Source: Thermoplasmata archaeon (GTDB lineage: Archaea > Thermoplasmatota > Thermoplasmata > UBA10834). Taken from it: a DNA stretch of 36,629 nucleotides. The stretch is from positions 1 through 36,629 of the forward strand of contig JALOTQ010000005.1 in NCBI GenBank assembly GCA_025457815.1, written 5' to 3'. A program made the position numbers and the translations under genes. The notes beneath the pieces are model-generated. The model was not told where the DNA came from. It ran no database searches and worked only from the letters and a program-made list of their open reading frames with translations. This document shows, one piece after another, positions 8,195 to 18,302 of this stretch; position 1 is the stretch's first letter, and each line of letters begins with the position of its first letter.

Positions 8195-10360
8195 CTACAG
8201 AACTGCCTCGAGCACTTCCGAGGAGCTTAGGTACGCCCATTCCAGCGTCATTACATCCTCCTGGAACCACGGAAGGAGCTGGTTGTCCCTGATCCATATC
8301 AGCTGGGAGAGAGCTTCCTCTGCAGACATTGATCCGTCCTTCAGGCCCAGGTAGACACCCTGCACATCGACGTATCCCTGGGCCTGGTCGTAGTCATCGC
8401 CCCAGTACATGAAGCATTCAGTCATCTGCACGAAGACCTCGACGTACGCCTCGCGGCTGCAGTACTTGCCCCATTCCATCGACCGGACGCCCTCGAGGGC
8501 GATCACTGCGCCAGCTACCGCACCGTTCTCAAGAGACGATATCGCGGCGGCGACAGCCTTGTGGTCCGTCGCATGCTGGTGGGGCCGCAGGAACGGCTCC
8601 CAGGACGGCATCATGCCGCCTTCGCCCATCGAATAGGGGATGAATATCCTCCTCGCATCGATCATGGCGCGGTTCAGATCGTCGGCCATCTCCTTGATCG
8701 CGGCCTTCTTGGCCGGTGATTTCGCGGTTGCGTACATCTCGGTCAGTTCAGCCGCCTCAGCGTTGAGCGCAGCAGACACGTCCTCGAACACGCCAAGTGC
8801 CGCGATGGCCTTGTCGATGTCGGCGCGCGCCGGTGCGACCATGCGCTTCTCCTTCGCAAGGTATTGCGCTGCCCAGTCACAGGCAGCCACGAAGTCCAAC
8901 GGAAGGACGAGCGCGCTAGTCGCCCTGAACGCCATCAGAGCCGTCATCTCCAGGACGCATGCAACCATGTCTTCAGACTGTATGTCTATCGTGTCCAACT
9001 GTGTGTGGTAGTACGGGTCGAACCCCGCACCCCAGCACAGGTTGATCGCAGTCCCTCCTCCCTTCGCGGCGAAGGACCACGCATCTGTCCAGCTCCAGAC
9101 GGGTGTGTATGTGCTCAGCGTGTTGAGGTAGCCGAGGTCGGCGATCGCCTTCTTCGCGAACGCGTTGATCTCACAGGCCACCTCCAGCCACACCTTGCCT
9201 CCGACCTTCGGGAAGCTGCCGGCATCGATGTTGAGTTCCAGCACCAGGCCATCCATGATGCCAGGGTGAGCGGAGACGAACTCGTAGGACCCGACGAGCC
9301 AGTTGAACCAGGTGCCACCAGGGCCGCCTGTCTCTTCGGCGCCCATCGAGCAGAAGACCAAGGTACGCTCGCTGACGTATAGCCCCGACTCCCGCGCCTC
9401 CGAGAACATCCGGGCCATCTCCAGCATTATCGCGATCGAGGAGCAGTCATCGAACGCTCCCCACCACCAGGTGTCGATGTGTCCAGATATCACGACGTAC
9501 TCATCCGCTCTGGTCGTGCCCTCCAGCACCGCAGCGACGTTCACCGACTTCACGCTGGAATACGTGTTGGCTTCTCCCGAAACTGCCACGGTGACAGGGC
9601 CGTCCACCATGAGTTCCTGAATGTGCGCGGCCGAGTTGGGCGATATGGATATCGCTGGGATCTTCGAGAAGACAGAATCCTGCTTGATGCCTTCGGGGTT
9701 GTCCGCACCGGCGAAGTATCCGTACATCATGATTGCGCATGCGCCGTGATAGAATGCATCTGTGATCGGAGCGTTGGGCCATCCCTGAGTGTTGTCATCC
9801 CTGTGTATCAAGGCGACCCTGCCGGTGATGTCCCCAGCAGCGTCGAGCTCCGCGTGGGTCCCGTAGCCGACATCGACGACCTCCGCGACAAGGGTCTTCC
9901 CATCTGGCTCTGTGGCGAATGAATACGGCACACCGTCGTTCTTGCCCCATACCGAGGGTGTGTCACCGTAGGTCGTTGCGGGAATGTCCTCGTCCCCATT
10001 CGACACGATCTTGACGGTGGTCCCGAAGTGTTCCCAATTTGAAACGATGAACTCCTCCCATAGTATCTCATCGAACGACATCTCCCAGAGCTCGCCACGG
10101 ACGTACTCCTGAGCACGTCTCTCCTCATCTGAGCCGGCCGTCTTCTCGCCCAGCGAGGAGAGATAGACGAGTTCGTTCCACGCGTGGTCGTAGTCGATAG
10201 CGTCGATCAACGCCTGCTCCTCTGGAGCGAGGGCAATCGGTTTCCCGTTGCCGATGGCCGGCGCCCCGTAAGCCACAGGCATCGCAATCAGAGTCGCGAA
10301 CAACAATGCCAATCCAACGCTGACAGTTCTCCTCGTGATTCTCCCCCCAAACGACGGCAC
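8195..10360 (-). CDS. Secreted M28-family metallopeptidase with PA-like insert
   Basis: Signal peptide TVSVGLALLFATLIAMPVAYGAPA; metal-site motifs VVISGHIDTWWWGAFDDCSS, MGAEETGG, ELNIDAG, PYYHTQLDTID. Confidence 0.88.
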   Translation of the reverse strand: MPSFGGRITRRTVSVGLALLFATLIAMPVAYGAPAIGNGKPIALAPEEQALIDAIDYDHAWNELVYLSSLGEKTAGSDEERRAQEYVRGELWEMSFDEILWEEFIVSNWEHFGTTVKIVSNGDEDIPATTYGDTPSVWGKNDGVPYSFATEPDGKTLVAEVVDVGYGTHAELDAAGDITGRVALIHRDDNTQGWPNAPITDAFYHGACAIMMYGYFAGADNPEGIKQDSVFSKIPAISISPNSAAHIQELMVDGPVTVAVSGEANTYSSVKSVNVAAVLEGTTRADEYVVISGHIDTWWWGAFDDCSSIAIMLEMARMFSEARESGLYVSERTLVFCSMGAEETGGPGGTWFNWLVGSYEFVSAHPGIMDGLVLELNIDAGSFPKVGGKVWLEVACEINAFAKKAIADLGYLNTLSTYTPVWSWTDAWSFAAKGGGTAINLCWGAGFDPYYHTQLDTIDIQSEDMVACVLEMTALMAFRATSALVLPLDFVAACDWAAQYLAKEKRMVAPARADIDKAIAALGVFEDVSAALNAEAAELTEMYATAKSPAKKAAIKEMADDLNRAMIDARRIFIPYSMGEGGMMPSWEPFLRPHQHATDHKAVAAAISSLENGAVAGAVIALEGVRSMEWGKYCSREAYVEVFVQMTECFMYWGDDYDQAQGYVDVQGVYLGLKDGSMSAEEALSQLIWIRDNQLLPWFQEDVMTLEWAYLSSSEVLEAVL

Positions 10361-10662
10361 TGGCCGTCCCCAACGGACCAGGCCTGGCTCCCGAATCGGA
10401 AGCTAGCTATATTGATTTATTGAGAAGCCCGGCGAGTCAGTCATTCGCACGGAACATACTGGACTCAGGCGCACGCATCAATCGACGAGGCCTGACTGTC
10501 CCGATAGTGTCGCAGCCTGGTCCGGGCGAACATGCTGAGGGAGCGGTCCGGCGGCCTCGAAATCGCGAATCGAGACACGCTGGCCATTGAGTTATCAATT
10601 CTGAGAACGGGGAGCGCAGGGATAAATACGGTGCACTCCAAGAGTGTCCCCTAGGTGGACCT

Positions 10663-11103
10663 ATGGGTTTCCTCGACAAGATGAAGGACATGGGAAGCGC
10701 CATGACAGGTGGCGCAGCCAGAGTGAGCATCGAGTATCCGCACCAGCCTATGAGGCCGGGCGACTCGATATCGGTGAGGGTAACAGCGGTCTCGACCGGC
10801 AAGGAGGTCAAGTCGGGCGGAGTGTATGTTGACATCCACGCGACGGAACAGGGCCAGGTCAAGTGCAAGAACTGCCAGAAGATGACCGGCTTCCAGAACG
10901 AGACGGTCAAGGCGGCGATATCAATCGCACCAGCGTTCATACTGCAGCCCAACGAAACCAAAACCTTCGAGGCCACGATCCAGATACCTATGGGACAGCC
11001 GACTTACAACGGCACCCTCAGGCACGAGTGGAAGATCAGGGGAAGGCTGGACGCCTTTGGAAACGACCCTGACTCGGGGTTCCAGAGCTTCGAAGTCCGG
11101 TGA
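10663..11103 (+). CDS. Arrestin/Spo0M-like beta-sandwich protein with CxxC motif
   Basis: 146 aa; MGFLDKMKDMGSAMTGGAARVSIEYPHQPMRPGDSISVRVTAVSTGKEVKSGGVYVDI...CKNCQKM; GGTGG upstream of ATG; TATA-like GATAAATAC at about 10621-10629. The fold call is tentative. Confidence 0.6.
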   Translation: MGFLDKMKDMGSAMTGGAARVSIEYPHQPMRPGDSISVRVTAVSTGKEVKSGGVYVDIHATEQGQVKCKNCQKMTGFQNETVKAAISIAPAFILQPNETKTFEATIQIPMGQPTYNGTLRHEWKIRGRLDAFGNDPDSGFQSFEVR

Positions 11104-11242
11104 CCAACCAGCACAAGGGCCGTCACCCAGAACGGTGGCGCCCTCTTGTCCGATTTTCCTGCGCATTTCCCCGGCTCGTGGGGCTTCATTGCCGCCAGCG
11201 GTGCCGCTGACACAAGGCGTTTCCGACATCCTCTGCGATAGC

Positions 11243-14200
11243 TCAGATCTTCGACTCGCACGTGGCCGCAAGCACCGGCTCGTATTGTACTGGCGTGTCA
11301 AGCTGCGGGAGTGGTATGATTGGCGGCGGTTCCTGCAGGCGCGGGACCAGCGGCGTGCCGACGAAGACGTGCTCCACATGTGAGGCCTCGACGCCGAACA
11401 CGTTCCTGACCGTGAGCTCCACCTCGTAAGCCCCCGCTGCCGCGTACGCATGCGTCACCTGCCATCCGGTGGCATAAGTGCCGTCCCCAAAGCTCCAGAT
11501 GTAGTCCGTTATCCCGACCTCGTCGTACGACCCGTAGGCATAGAATGTGACCTGCTGGTCGACGAACGGCAGAATGGGAGAGTGCCGGAACTCGGCAACT
11601 GGCACCGACGCGACTACGATAGTGACCACGTCCTCATCCACGAGACCGCTCTCGTCGATGACTGTCAGCTCGACCTCGTAGGTGCCCGCGTACTGGTACA
11701 CGTGCCAGACCGCCTGGCCGGCCGCCACGGCGCCGTCCCCGAACTGCCATATCCAGGTGACGATCGATCCGTCCTGGTCGATGGAGAACGAGCCGTCGAA
11801 CATGACCAGCTCCCCCACGAGCGGCCTCGGCGGCGAGTACGATGCCACGGCAAGCGGAGGCATTGGCTCGGTGACCACGAAGAGCAGCTCCGTCCAACCG
11901 TATCCTCCCGATTCATCCGTCACGAACAGCGCGACAGTGTGGACTCCGGCGGAGACGAACACGTGGCTGACGACCGGCCCAGAGGCGGTCGTCCCGTCGC
12001 TGAAGTTCCACCAGTAGCCCATGATCGCGCTGCCATCCGGGTCGTATGAGGCTGCCCCGTCGAACGTGACGGCGGAGCCTACCGAGCCCGAATCCGTCGA
12101 TGGAATGATAACGGCGACCGGCGCCTCGTTCACGACAACGGTGATGTTCACGGACGAGTATAGCCCGCTGTTGTCCACGGCCGTCAGGATGACCTCGTAT
12201 GTCCCCCCTTCGGAGTAATAGTACCAGAGGTCCCACGACGTCGTCCAGATGTAGCCGTCGTCACCCATGTCCCACTCGAAGTGGTCTATCCACCCGTCGG
12301 GGTCATAAGACCCGCTCGCGCTGAAGCAAATCGTCTCCCAGGGGACAGGATCCCATGGGAAGTAGCTTGCGTACACGATCGGAGGCTGGCCGGAGCCGAC
12401 ATGTATGACCACATAAGTGCTGTTCGCCCATCCGAAGTTGTCCCAAACCGTAAGCCAGACGACATGATCCCCGGCGGTCCAGAAGGCGTATGAGGTCGAT
12501 TCCCCCCACACGGACCAGCCGTCGTCGAACTGCCAGAACCAATCGACTATCCACCCGTCGGGATCGTATGACAGGTTCCCACCGAAGTACACGCTCTGCC
12601 CGACAGATGCGTAGGTTGGCCAAGCGTCGATGACGGCCACTGGCGATTGGTTCGTGGACTCGAAGATCTCAAGGTAAGCGTACGCGATTGCGCTTCCCCC
12701 CATGTCGTCCACTGCGGTCAAGGACACCTCGTACATGCCCGCGGCGGCGTAGACATGGCTCACCCAGCCGCCGTCCACCACCGTGCCGTCTCCGAGGTCC
12801 CATGTCATCTCGACGATGTAGCCATCGGGATCGTACGATGAGTATCCGTTGAAGTAGACCCACTGCCCGACGAACGGATCCCCCCAGGTGCTTATCAGGG
12901 GGACCGGCAGCTGGTTCGGGAACGGGCCGAGTGACAGCGTGAGGTTGTACAGCATTATCTCGCCCCAATGGTCGTAGGATTCGACCCTTGCCCAGTACTG
13001 CCCCGCTGGAAGGTTCATCGTTATCCTCGACCAGTAGTAGTAATTGTAGTCGTCGTTGAATGCTATCTCGTACAGTGGGACCCCCGCAGAGTCATACAGC
13101 CAGAGCATCGTGTCGACCCAATCGCTGAATGGCCCGCAGGTCTCAATCCGAACGTCCGACTGGGATGCGATGCTGAACGTGACCCAATCAACATCGAGGC
13201 CGCCGTCGTGTATGCTGTGGAACTGGGTTTCGCCGACAGCAATCGTGTTCGCTTCCGTCCAGACATCGTCACTCTCGTACGAGTCCGGCTCCGCAGGGTA
13301 AATCACCGAGAACTCCAAGGTCAGGTTGCCCGTGGCACCGTCATCGTCCATCACCGTCAGGGTGATGTAGTAGATGCCGGCCGAAGCGAAGACGTGTTCC
13401 ACTATCATTCCGGAGGCGGTCGACCCATCCCCGAAGTACCAGAACCAGTCCACGATGTACCCATCGGGGTCCCATGAATATGAGCCGTTGAAGATGGCAG
13501 GAACGCCGACCATGGGCTGCGAATCTGGATACCAGTCTGCATATGGGGGCTGGTTCGGGTAGTACCCAGCGGACACGATGAGGTAGTAGAGCGGTATGTC
13601 CATTGCCTGGGCGAACGAAGTCACCTTGACGTAGTAGTATCCTGCGCTGGGCAGAGCGGTCTGGATCACAGACCAAGTTCCGTTGGCGTCATCGCTGTAT
13701 GCGATCGCGCTGTACGGGACGCCTGAGGAATCGAACAGCCACAGCTCCGTGTCGAAGTACATGCCCCAGCCTCCGAAGGTCTCCACGCGCACATCCGTGG
13801 GCCCGTCGATGTAGAACATCGCCCAGTCGACATCGAGGCCACCGTCGTGTATCGAGTGCGTCTGCGCCTGGCCGAGAGTCAGCCAACTCGCGTAGTTGTA
13901 TTCGTTGTCCGGTTCGTATGCATCGGGAACCACCGAGACAGCGGTCTGTAAGAATTCGTCCCAGAGACAATCAGAAGCGAAATCGAGATCGTCGTACGAC
14001 GCATAGTATCCAGACGGCGGATAGTATATCGAAACTCCGTGCGCCTGTGCGTGGTAGTCGCCGTGCGCCTCAGCTATCACCGCCTCATCCAGTGCTAACA
14101 TCAAATCCATGCTCGCGTTGCGCAGGCTGCAGTCGGGCAACCTGGAGGCCAGCTCGTTCGCGAAGTCGTAGAGATCGGCATAGTCCCAGCCGAACATCTC

Positions 14201-17200
14201 AGTCGCCCAACGCGCGTCGGAGATCTGCATGCTGTAGTTCTCGAGCTCCAACATCAGCTCGGCCGCGAACGCGTCGACGGCAGAGAACACGCCTGCCATC
14301 CCCGTCATGGACACGGCGGACATCTCGTCGAAGCCCAAGGTTCCGAAGTACTCGATGAATCTCTGGACCATGACAGCCCCGAGATCGACCGCATTCATGC
14401 CGGGCGTCGATAGGAGGTCGTACATGATCGTGTCGTATGGGAAGCCCTCCCACGCGACCAGCTCCTCCGAGGCGACCATGACGTCCATGTACTCGTGGAA
14501 CTCATATGCGACCTCGACCATGCCCATGAGGCACGCGTCGAAGCCCACGAGGTTCATCCGCGCGCCGGTCGATGAATAGACCGTGGCCATCGCCAGCTCA
14601 AGCTCGTCCAGCGTCAGGCTGTCTCCGAAGCTCGTGTCATCCCAACAGACCGCGCCGTCCCAACCACCGCCGTGGTCCCACAGGATGAGCGCGTAGTTGT
14701 CCGCTGGATAGAGGTTGACACCCCATGTGACGAAGTCGGCAAGGGTCGTCCAGTCGCCCATGTTCGCTTCACCTATGTCCTCGAGGGCGCTGGCCGCATA
14801 CGGCTCGGTTCCCCATTCGACCAGGAACCTCTTGGTCGAGGTCCAGTCTCCGTAGCTGTAATCGCCGCCCGAGATCCTGTCGAACTGGACGAGTATGTTG
14901 ACGTCCACGCTCGACCCGACCGTGGCCATCTCCTGGAAGTCCCATATCCCGGCCGTCTCGAGGTTGTTGTCGGCGTCCATGTAGACCATGAACGTCCAGC
15001 TCGAGGCTCCTGTGCTGAGCTCCAGGCTGAGATAGTATGTCGGTATCTCATAGGACATGTTGACGGACCAGACCAGGACGTAGTAGGTGCCTGGATCGAG
15101 CGTCGCCCTGATCATCGCCCAATAGTGGCCTCCGGAGTTGTCGTCGGAAGCGATGGGCGTGACAGGCACGCCCGCGGAGTCATAGAGCTCCATCATCGTA
15201 TCTGTCCACTGCCCAAGTGGCCCCGATGTCCGGATCCTCAAGGTCGTCTGCTCGGACAAGGTGAACGTGGCCCAATCGACATCCAGTCCGCCATCGTGTA
15301 TGCTTCTGAGCTGCGACTCCCCGACGGCGATCATCTTCGCAAGATCATAGGAATCGTCGGGCTCGTACAGGTCGGGCTCCGCGGGCATGCATACCGGCAC
15401 GTAGGCGTCAGCCCACGACCAATCCCCGTCATCGTCCATCACGCCCAATTGAACCCAGAACTGGCCTGCCTCGCTGAAGGTGTGCATCACCACGGGCTCA
15501 GACGAGGTCTCGTTGCTGTCGGAGAAGTACCAGTAGTACTGCACGATGTATCCGTCAACATCGTAGGAACCCGAGCCGTCGAAGAGAATCGGGACTCCGA
15601 CCGTTGGCGTGCCCAGCCAGACGAACTGGGCAACTGGAGGTATGTTCGGCCCTGGGCCAATGTCGAGCGCAAGGTAGTACTCGGCAATGTCCATCGTCGA
15701 ATATGGCCGGACCATGGCGTAGTATACGCCTGGATCCAGGTAGATCTCTATGCGCGAGTACAGATTGCCTCCAGAGTCGTCGTCGTACGCGATGTGGCTG
15801 TATGGCACATTGTAGGAATCGTAGAGGTAGATCATCGTGTCGTGGTAGGTGCTGATGGTTCCGTACGTGTAGATCGCAGCCCACGCGGACTCGTTGATTG
15901 AGAACCAGACCCAGTCCACGTCGGTGCCGGAGTTATGGATGCTGTGCAGCTGCGACTCCCCTGGCGATATTGGGGTGGCATCCATGTAGAAGTCGTCCGG
16001 CTCGTAGGCATCGGCATCCCCTCCCCCAGAGACCTCTACAGGGTATGTCACGTAGTCGCCGAAGCCCATGTTGTCGACGATCGATAGCGTGACAAGGAAG
16101 GTTCCCGGGCTGTAGAAGGAGTACCATACGTACGGACCGATGCCGTACCCGCCGCCGTCTCCGAAGTACCACTGGTAGGCCACGATGTAGCCGTCGTAGT
16201 CGTACGACAGGCTGCCGTCGAAGTAGATAGACTCACCCACCGCGGGGTTCGTCGGGTTCCAGTAGAACTCCGCCACTGGCTCCCCGGTGACATCGAGGAC
16301 CTCGACGGACATTGTCGAGGACGAACTGTCGCCCTCGTCGTCGGTCACCGTGACCGTGGCGAGGTACGAGCCTGCAGCGGAGTAGTAGTGCACCGCAGAT
16401 GAGTTCGTTGTGTAATCCGACATTGCGTCTCCGAAGTCCCAGACATAGCTCGAGATCTCGCCGCCGTCCACATCGACCGCGTCGACGGTGAAGGTGACCG
16501 GCGATGTAAGGGATGTCGGGTTCGGCCAGCAATCGAAGGAGTATATGACCGGCGGCCCCGCGACCGCCACGGATGTCCACGCAACGCCGAACTCGCCCAC
16601 GGAATCCGTAGCGCGGAGGTTGACCGAATACATGCCCGGTTCCGCAAAGACATGCCTCACGCGGGCCCCCGTGCCCGTGGTGCCGTCTCCGAAGTTCCAT
16701 TCGAAGGTGTAGGGCTTGTCGCCGCCGGAGACCGTTCCTCTGAACGAGAACTCTGCCGGGTTGCTGTTCGAAACGCGGTACGTGATTTCAGCCACAAGGG
16801 TGGGGACGCTCGTGTCGATCATCCCGAACCATGCCTGGAAACCCATCGAGATGTCGTAGTTGTCCACGGAGGCGTCCGGATCCGAAACCGTTAGTGTCAC
16901 GCTGGACGCCGCTGGCCAAATAGGCTGCCATGTCACAGTGTCGACAGACCAGTAGTTCTCAAGAGGCGTGACCTGCACGCCCGGGATGGGCAATCCGACA
17001 ATGTTCACCGGACCGTACGACCCTCCAGCAATCACTAAGCCGCCAGTGGGAACGGAAACGACGTCGTTGAACAGAAGCTGCCCGCCGGTGGGCTCCTGAG
17101 GATAGTAAGTGGCATCGAGGACGGCGCCTGACTGGTCGACCTGGATGATCGAAGGTCCGTCGGTGCCATTTGACCTGTCATCGACCACGCCTATAGCATA

Positions 17201-18094
17201 CAATGTCCCGTCCGGCTGAGGCACCAGACATGTCTGGTCCTGATACAGCAACGGATTGCCGATGAGCTCCGCCCAGACGTGCTCGTACGCAGCCGAGAGC
17301 TTGAGCATCAGGACCTGGCCTTCCTGGTAGGCGGAGCCTAGGAGGTATATGTTCCCGTCCTCTCCCCGGGCGATGTCCCACGAATACTCGTAGGTGTACG
17401 GTATGCTGAAGAGCCTCTGCGTGATTATGGACCCGACCGAGTCGAATACGATGAGCCCGACGTCTGTGCCGTCGTTCCTGTCCATGAACGCGTACAGGTT
17501 GCCCGACGTGTCGAAGGTCGCTCCCCACGGATCGGCCGCAAACAAGCCCTCGCTCTTGGCGGCCCATCTGAGTGACCCGTCGTCGTTCACGACCACGAAC
17601 ATGCCTGTCCATCGAGAGTCATGTCCTGCCATCGCGAACGCGCCGATCTCCGGGCTGTACACTAGCCTCACGGTCTGCATGTACTCGCCAACCGAATATG
17701 CGTAGGCGAGGGTACCGTCCGTGTATATCTTGGCGTAGAACCCCATCTCGCCGGACCAGTCGGAGTATTCGCCTCCGACATAGACGTCACCTATCGGGCT
17801 GACAGCAATGTCGGTTATTGTAGTTCCGGAACCAATCTCGAGAATGCGGTCCCAGACGAGGCCCCCGCTCGGGTCGTACTTGGCTACGAACGCCTTCGTC
17901 AGGCCGGAAACCGGGTCGACGGACGGGCCGGCGATGTAGATATTGCCGAACAGGTCGGCGTCCACGGTCGATGCGAAGTCAGAAGCCGACATTCCCCATG
18001 TGTGCCCGTACGAGATCGTCACGGAGGACGAACCGGGCAGCACAGCGCACAGCATCGCTAACGCAATCACTGAAGCTATGAGTGATCTCCTCAC
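11243..18094 (-). CDS. Giant secreted multidomain protein: N-terminal propeller-like region, about 11 PKD domains, 4 PPC domains, central C11 (clostripain-like) peptidase
   Basis: GTG start with signal peptide (MRRSLIASVIALAMLCAVLPGSSS); repeated SYDPDGYIVxxxWxFGDG...HVFxxAGxYxVxLTVxDxxG (PKD); four DxYEPDD...SIHDGGLDVDWxxF (PPC); ILWDHGGGW and VGFDACLMG (C11 His and Cys). Confidence 0.92.
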   Translation of the reverse strand: MRRSLIASVIALAMLCAVLPGSSSVTISYGHTWGMSASDFASTVDADLFGNIYIAGPSVDPVSGLTKAFVAKYDPSGGLVWDRILEIGSGTTITDIAVSPIGDVYVGGEYSDWSGEMGFYAKIYTDGTLAYAYSVGEYMQTVRLVYSPEIGAFAMAGHDSRWTGMFVVVNDDGSLRWAAKSEGLFAADPWGATFDTSGNLYAFMDRNDGTDVGLIVFDSVGSIITQRLFSIPYTYEYSWDIARGEDGNIYLLGSAYQEGQVLMLKLSAAYEHVWAELIGNPLLYQDQTCLVPQPDGTLYAIGVVDDRSNGTDGPSIIQVDQSGAVLDATYYPQEPTGGQLLFNDVVSVPTGGLVIAGGSYGPVNIVGLPIPGVQVTPLENYWSVDTVTWQPIWPAASSVTLTVSDPDASVDNYDISMGFQAWFGMIDTSVPTLVAEITYRVSNSNPAEFSFRGTVSGGDKPYTFEWNFGDGTTGTGARVRHVFAEPGMYSVNLRATDSVGEFGVAWTSVAVAGPPVIYSFDCWPNPTSLTSPVTFTVDAVDVDGGEISSYVWDFGDAMSDYTTNSSAVHYYSAAGSYLATVTVTDDEGDSSSSTMSVEVLDVTGEPVAEFYWNPTNPAVGESIYFDGSLSYDYDGYIVAYQWYFGDGGGYGIGPYVWYSFYSPGTFLVTLSIVDNMGFGDYVTYPVEVSGGGDADAYEPDDFYMDATPISPGESQLHSIHNSGTDVDWVWFSINESAWAAIYTYGTISTYHDTMIYLYDSYNVPYSHIAYDDDSGGNLYSRIEIYLDPGVYYAMVRPYSTMDIAEYYLALDIGPGPNIPPVAQFVWLGTPTVGVPILFDGSGSYDVDGYIVQYYWYFSDSNETSSEPVVMHTFSEAGQFWVQLGVMDDDGDWSWADAYVPVCMPAEPDLYEPDDSYDLAKMIAVGESQLRSIHDGGLDVDWATFTLSEQTTLRIRTSGPLGQWTDTMMELYDSAGVPVTPIASDDNSGGHYWAMIRATLDPGTYYVLVWSVNMSYEIPTYYLSLELSTGASSWTFMVYMDADNNLETAGIWDFQEMATVGSSVDVNILVQFDRISGGDYSYGDWTSTKRFLVEWGTEPYAASALEDIGEANMGDWTTLADFVTWGVNLYPADNYALILWDHGGGWDGAVCWDDTSFGDSLTLDELELAMATVYSSTGARMNLVGFDACLMGMVEVAYEFHEYMDVMVASEELVAWEGFPYDTIMYDLLSTPGMNAVDLGAVMVQRFIEYFGTLGFDEMSAVSMTGMAGVFSAVDAFAAELMLELENYSMQISDARWATEMFGWDYADLYDFANELASRLPDCSLRNASMDLMLALDEAVIAEAHGDYHAQAHGVSIYYPPSGYYASYDDLDFASDCLWDEFLQTAVSVVPDAYEPDNEYNYASWLTLGQAQTHSIHDGGLDVDWAMFYIDGPTDVRVETFGGWGMYFDTELWLFDSSGVPYSAIAYSDDANGTWSVIQTALPSAGYYYVKVTSFAQAMDIPLYYLIVSAGYYPNQPPYADWYPDSQPMVGVPAIFNGSYSWDPDGYIVDWFWYFGDGSTASGMIVEHVFASAGIYYITLTVMDDDGATGNLTLEFSVIYPAEPDSYESDDVWTEANTIAVGETQFHSIHDGGLDVDWVTFSIASQSDVRIETCGPFSDWVDTMLWLYDSAGVPLYEIAFNDDYNYYYWSRITMNLPAGQYWARVESYDHWGEIMLYNLTLSLGPFPNQLPVPLISTWGDPFVGQWVYFNGYSSYDPDGYIVEMTWDLGDGTVVDGGWVSHVYAAAGMYEVSLTAVDDMGGSAIAYAYLEIFESTNQSPVAVIDAWPTYASVGQSVYFGGNLSYDPDGWIVDWFWQFDDGWSVWGESTSYAFWTAGDHVVWLTVWDNFGWANSTYVVIHVGSGQPPIVYASYFPWDPVPWETICFSASGSYDPDGWIDHFEWDMGDDGYIWTTSWDLWYYYSEGGTYEVILTAVDNSGLYSSVNITVVVNEAPVAVIIPSTDSGSVGSAVTFDGAASYDPDGSAIMGYWWNFSDGTTASGPVVSHVFVSAGVHTVALFVTDESGGYGWTELLFVVTEPMPPLAVASYSPPRPLVGELVMFDGSFSIDQDGSIVTWIWQFGDGAVAAGQAVWHVYQYAGTYEVELTVIDESGLVDEDVVTIVVASVPVAEFRHSPILPFVDQQVTFYAYGSYDEVGITDYIWSFGDGTYATGWQVTHAYAAAGAYEVELTVRNVFGVEASHVEHVFVGTPLVPRLQEPPPIIPLPQLDTPVQYEPVLAATCESKI
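13940..15006 (-). other. Clostripain-like (peptidase C11) domain inside the giant protein
   Basis: SSWTFMVYMDADNNLETAGIWDFQEMATVGSSVDVNILVQFDR...ALILWDHGGGWDGAVCWDDTS...MNLVGFDACLMGMVEVAYEF...DVMVASEELVAWEGFPYD. Confidence 0.88.
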
Positions 18095-18136
18095 TACGAA
18101 CCCCCCTCAGTCTAAGACTGCCATTCGAGGCTAAGC

Positions 18137-18143
18137 TATATAT
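18137..18143 (-). promoter_or_regulatory. TATA-like box (ATATATA) for the giant protein gene
   Basis: About 43 nt upstream of the GTG at 18094 on the minus strand. Confidence 0.45.
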
Positions 18144-18264
18144 GACTTTGCGGGGAAATCACACACTGACTGGGGAGTCGAACAAGGTCTGATTCTGGGG
18201 GATTCCCGGAGAAGTGCGCCCCAAATGCACCAAGGCGCGGGGGCCCGTATCGGATGAGAAACTG

Positions 18265-18272
18265 TTTAAAAG
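18265..18272 (+). promoter_or_regulatory. TATA-like box (TTTAAAAG) for the dikinase gene
   Basis: About 31-38 nt upstream of the ATG at 18303. Confidence 0.45.
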
Positions 18273-18302
18273 AAGGCGTCAGCTTAAGGACGGAGCAAGT
18301 GC

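Noticed and set aside
11104-11242. Weak hairpin GTCACC-CAGAAC-GGTGGC in the convergent gap
   Set aside because: Short stem with a G-T pair; could be chance in GC-rich DNA, so not reported as a terminator.
14672-15901. 409-aa plus-strand ORF
   Set aside because: Antisense to strongly recognisable C11/PKD/PPC coding sequence of the giant protein; no family motifs and composition typical of a GC-rich shadow ORF.
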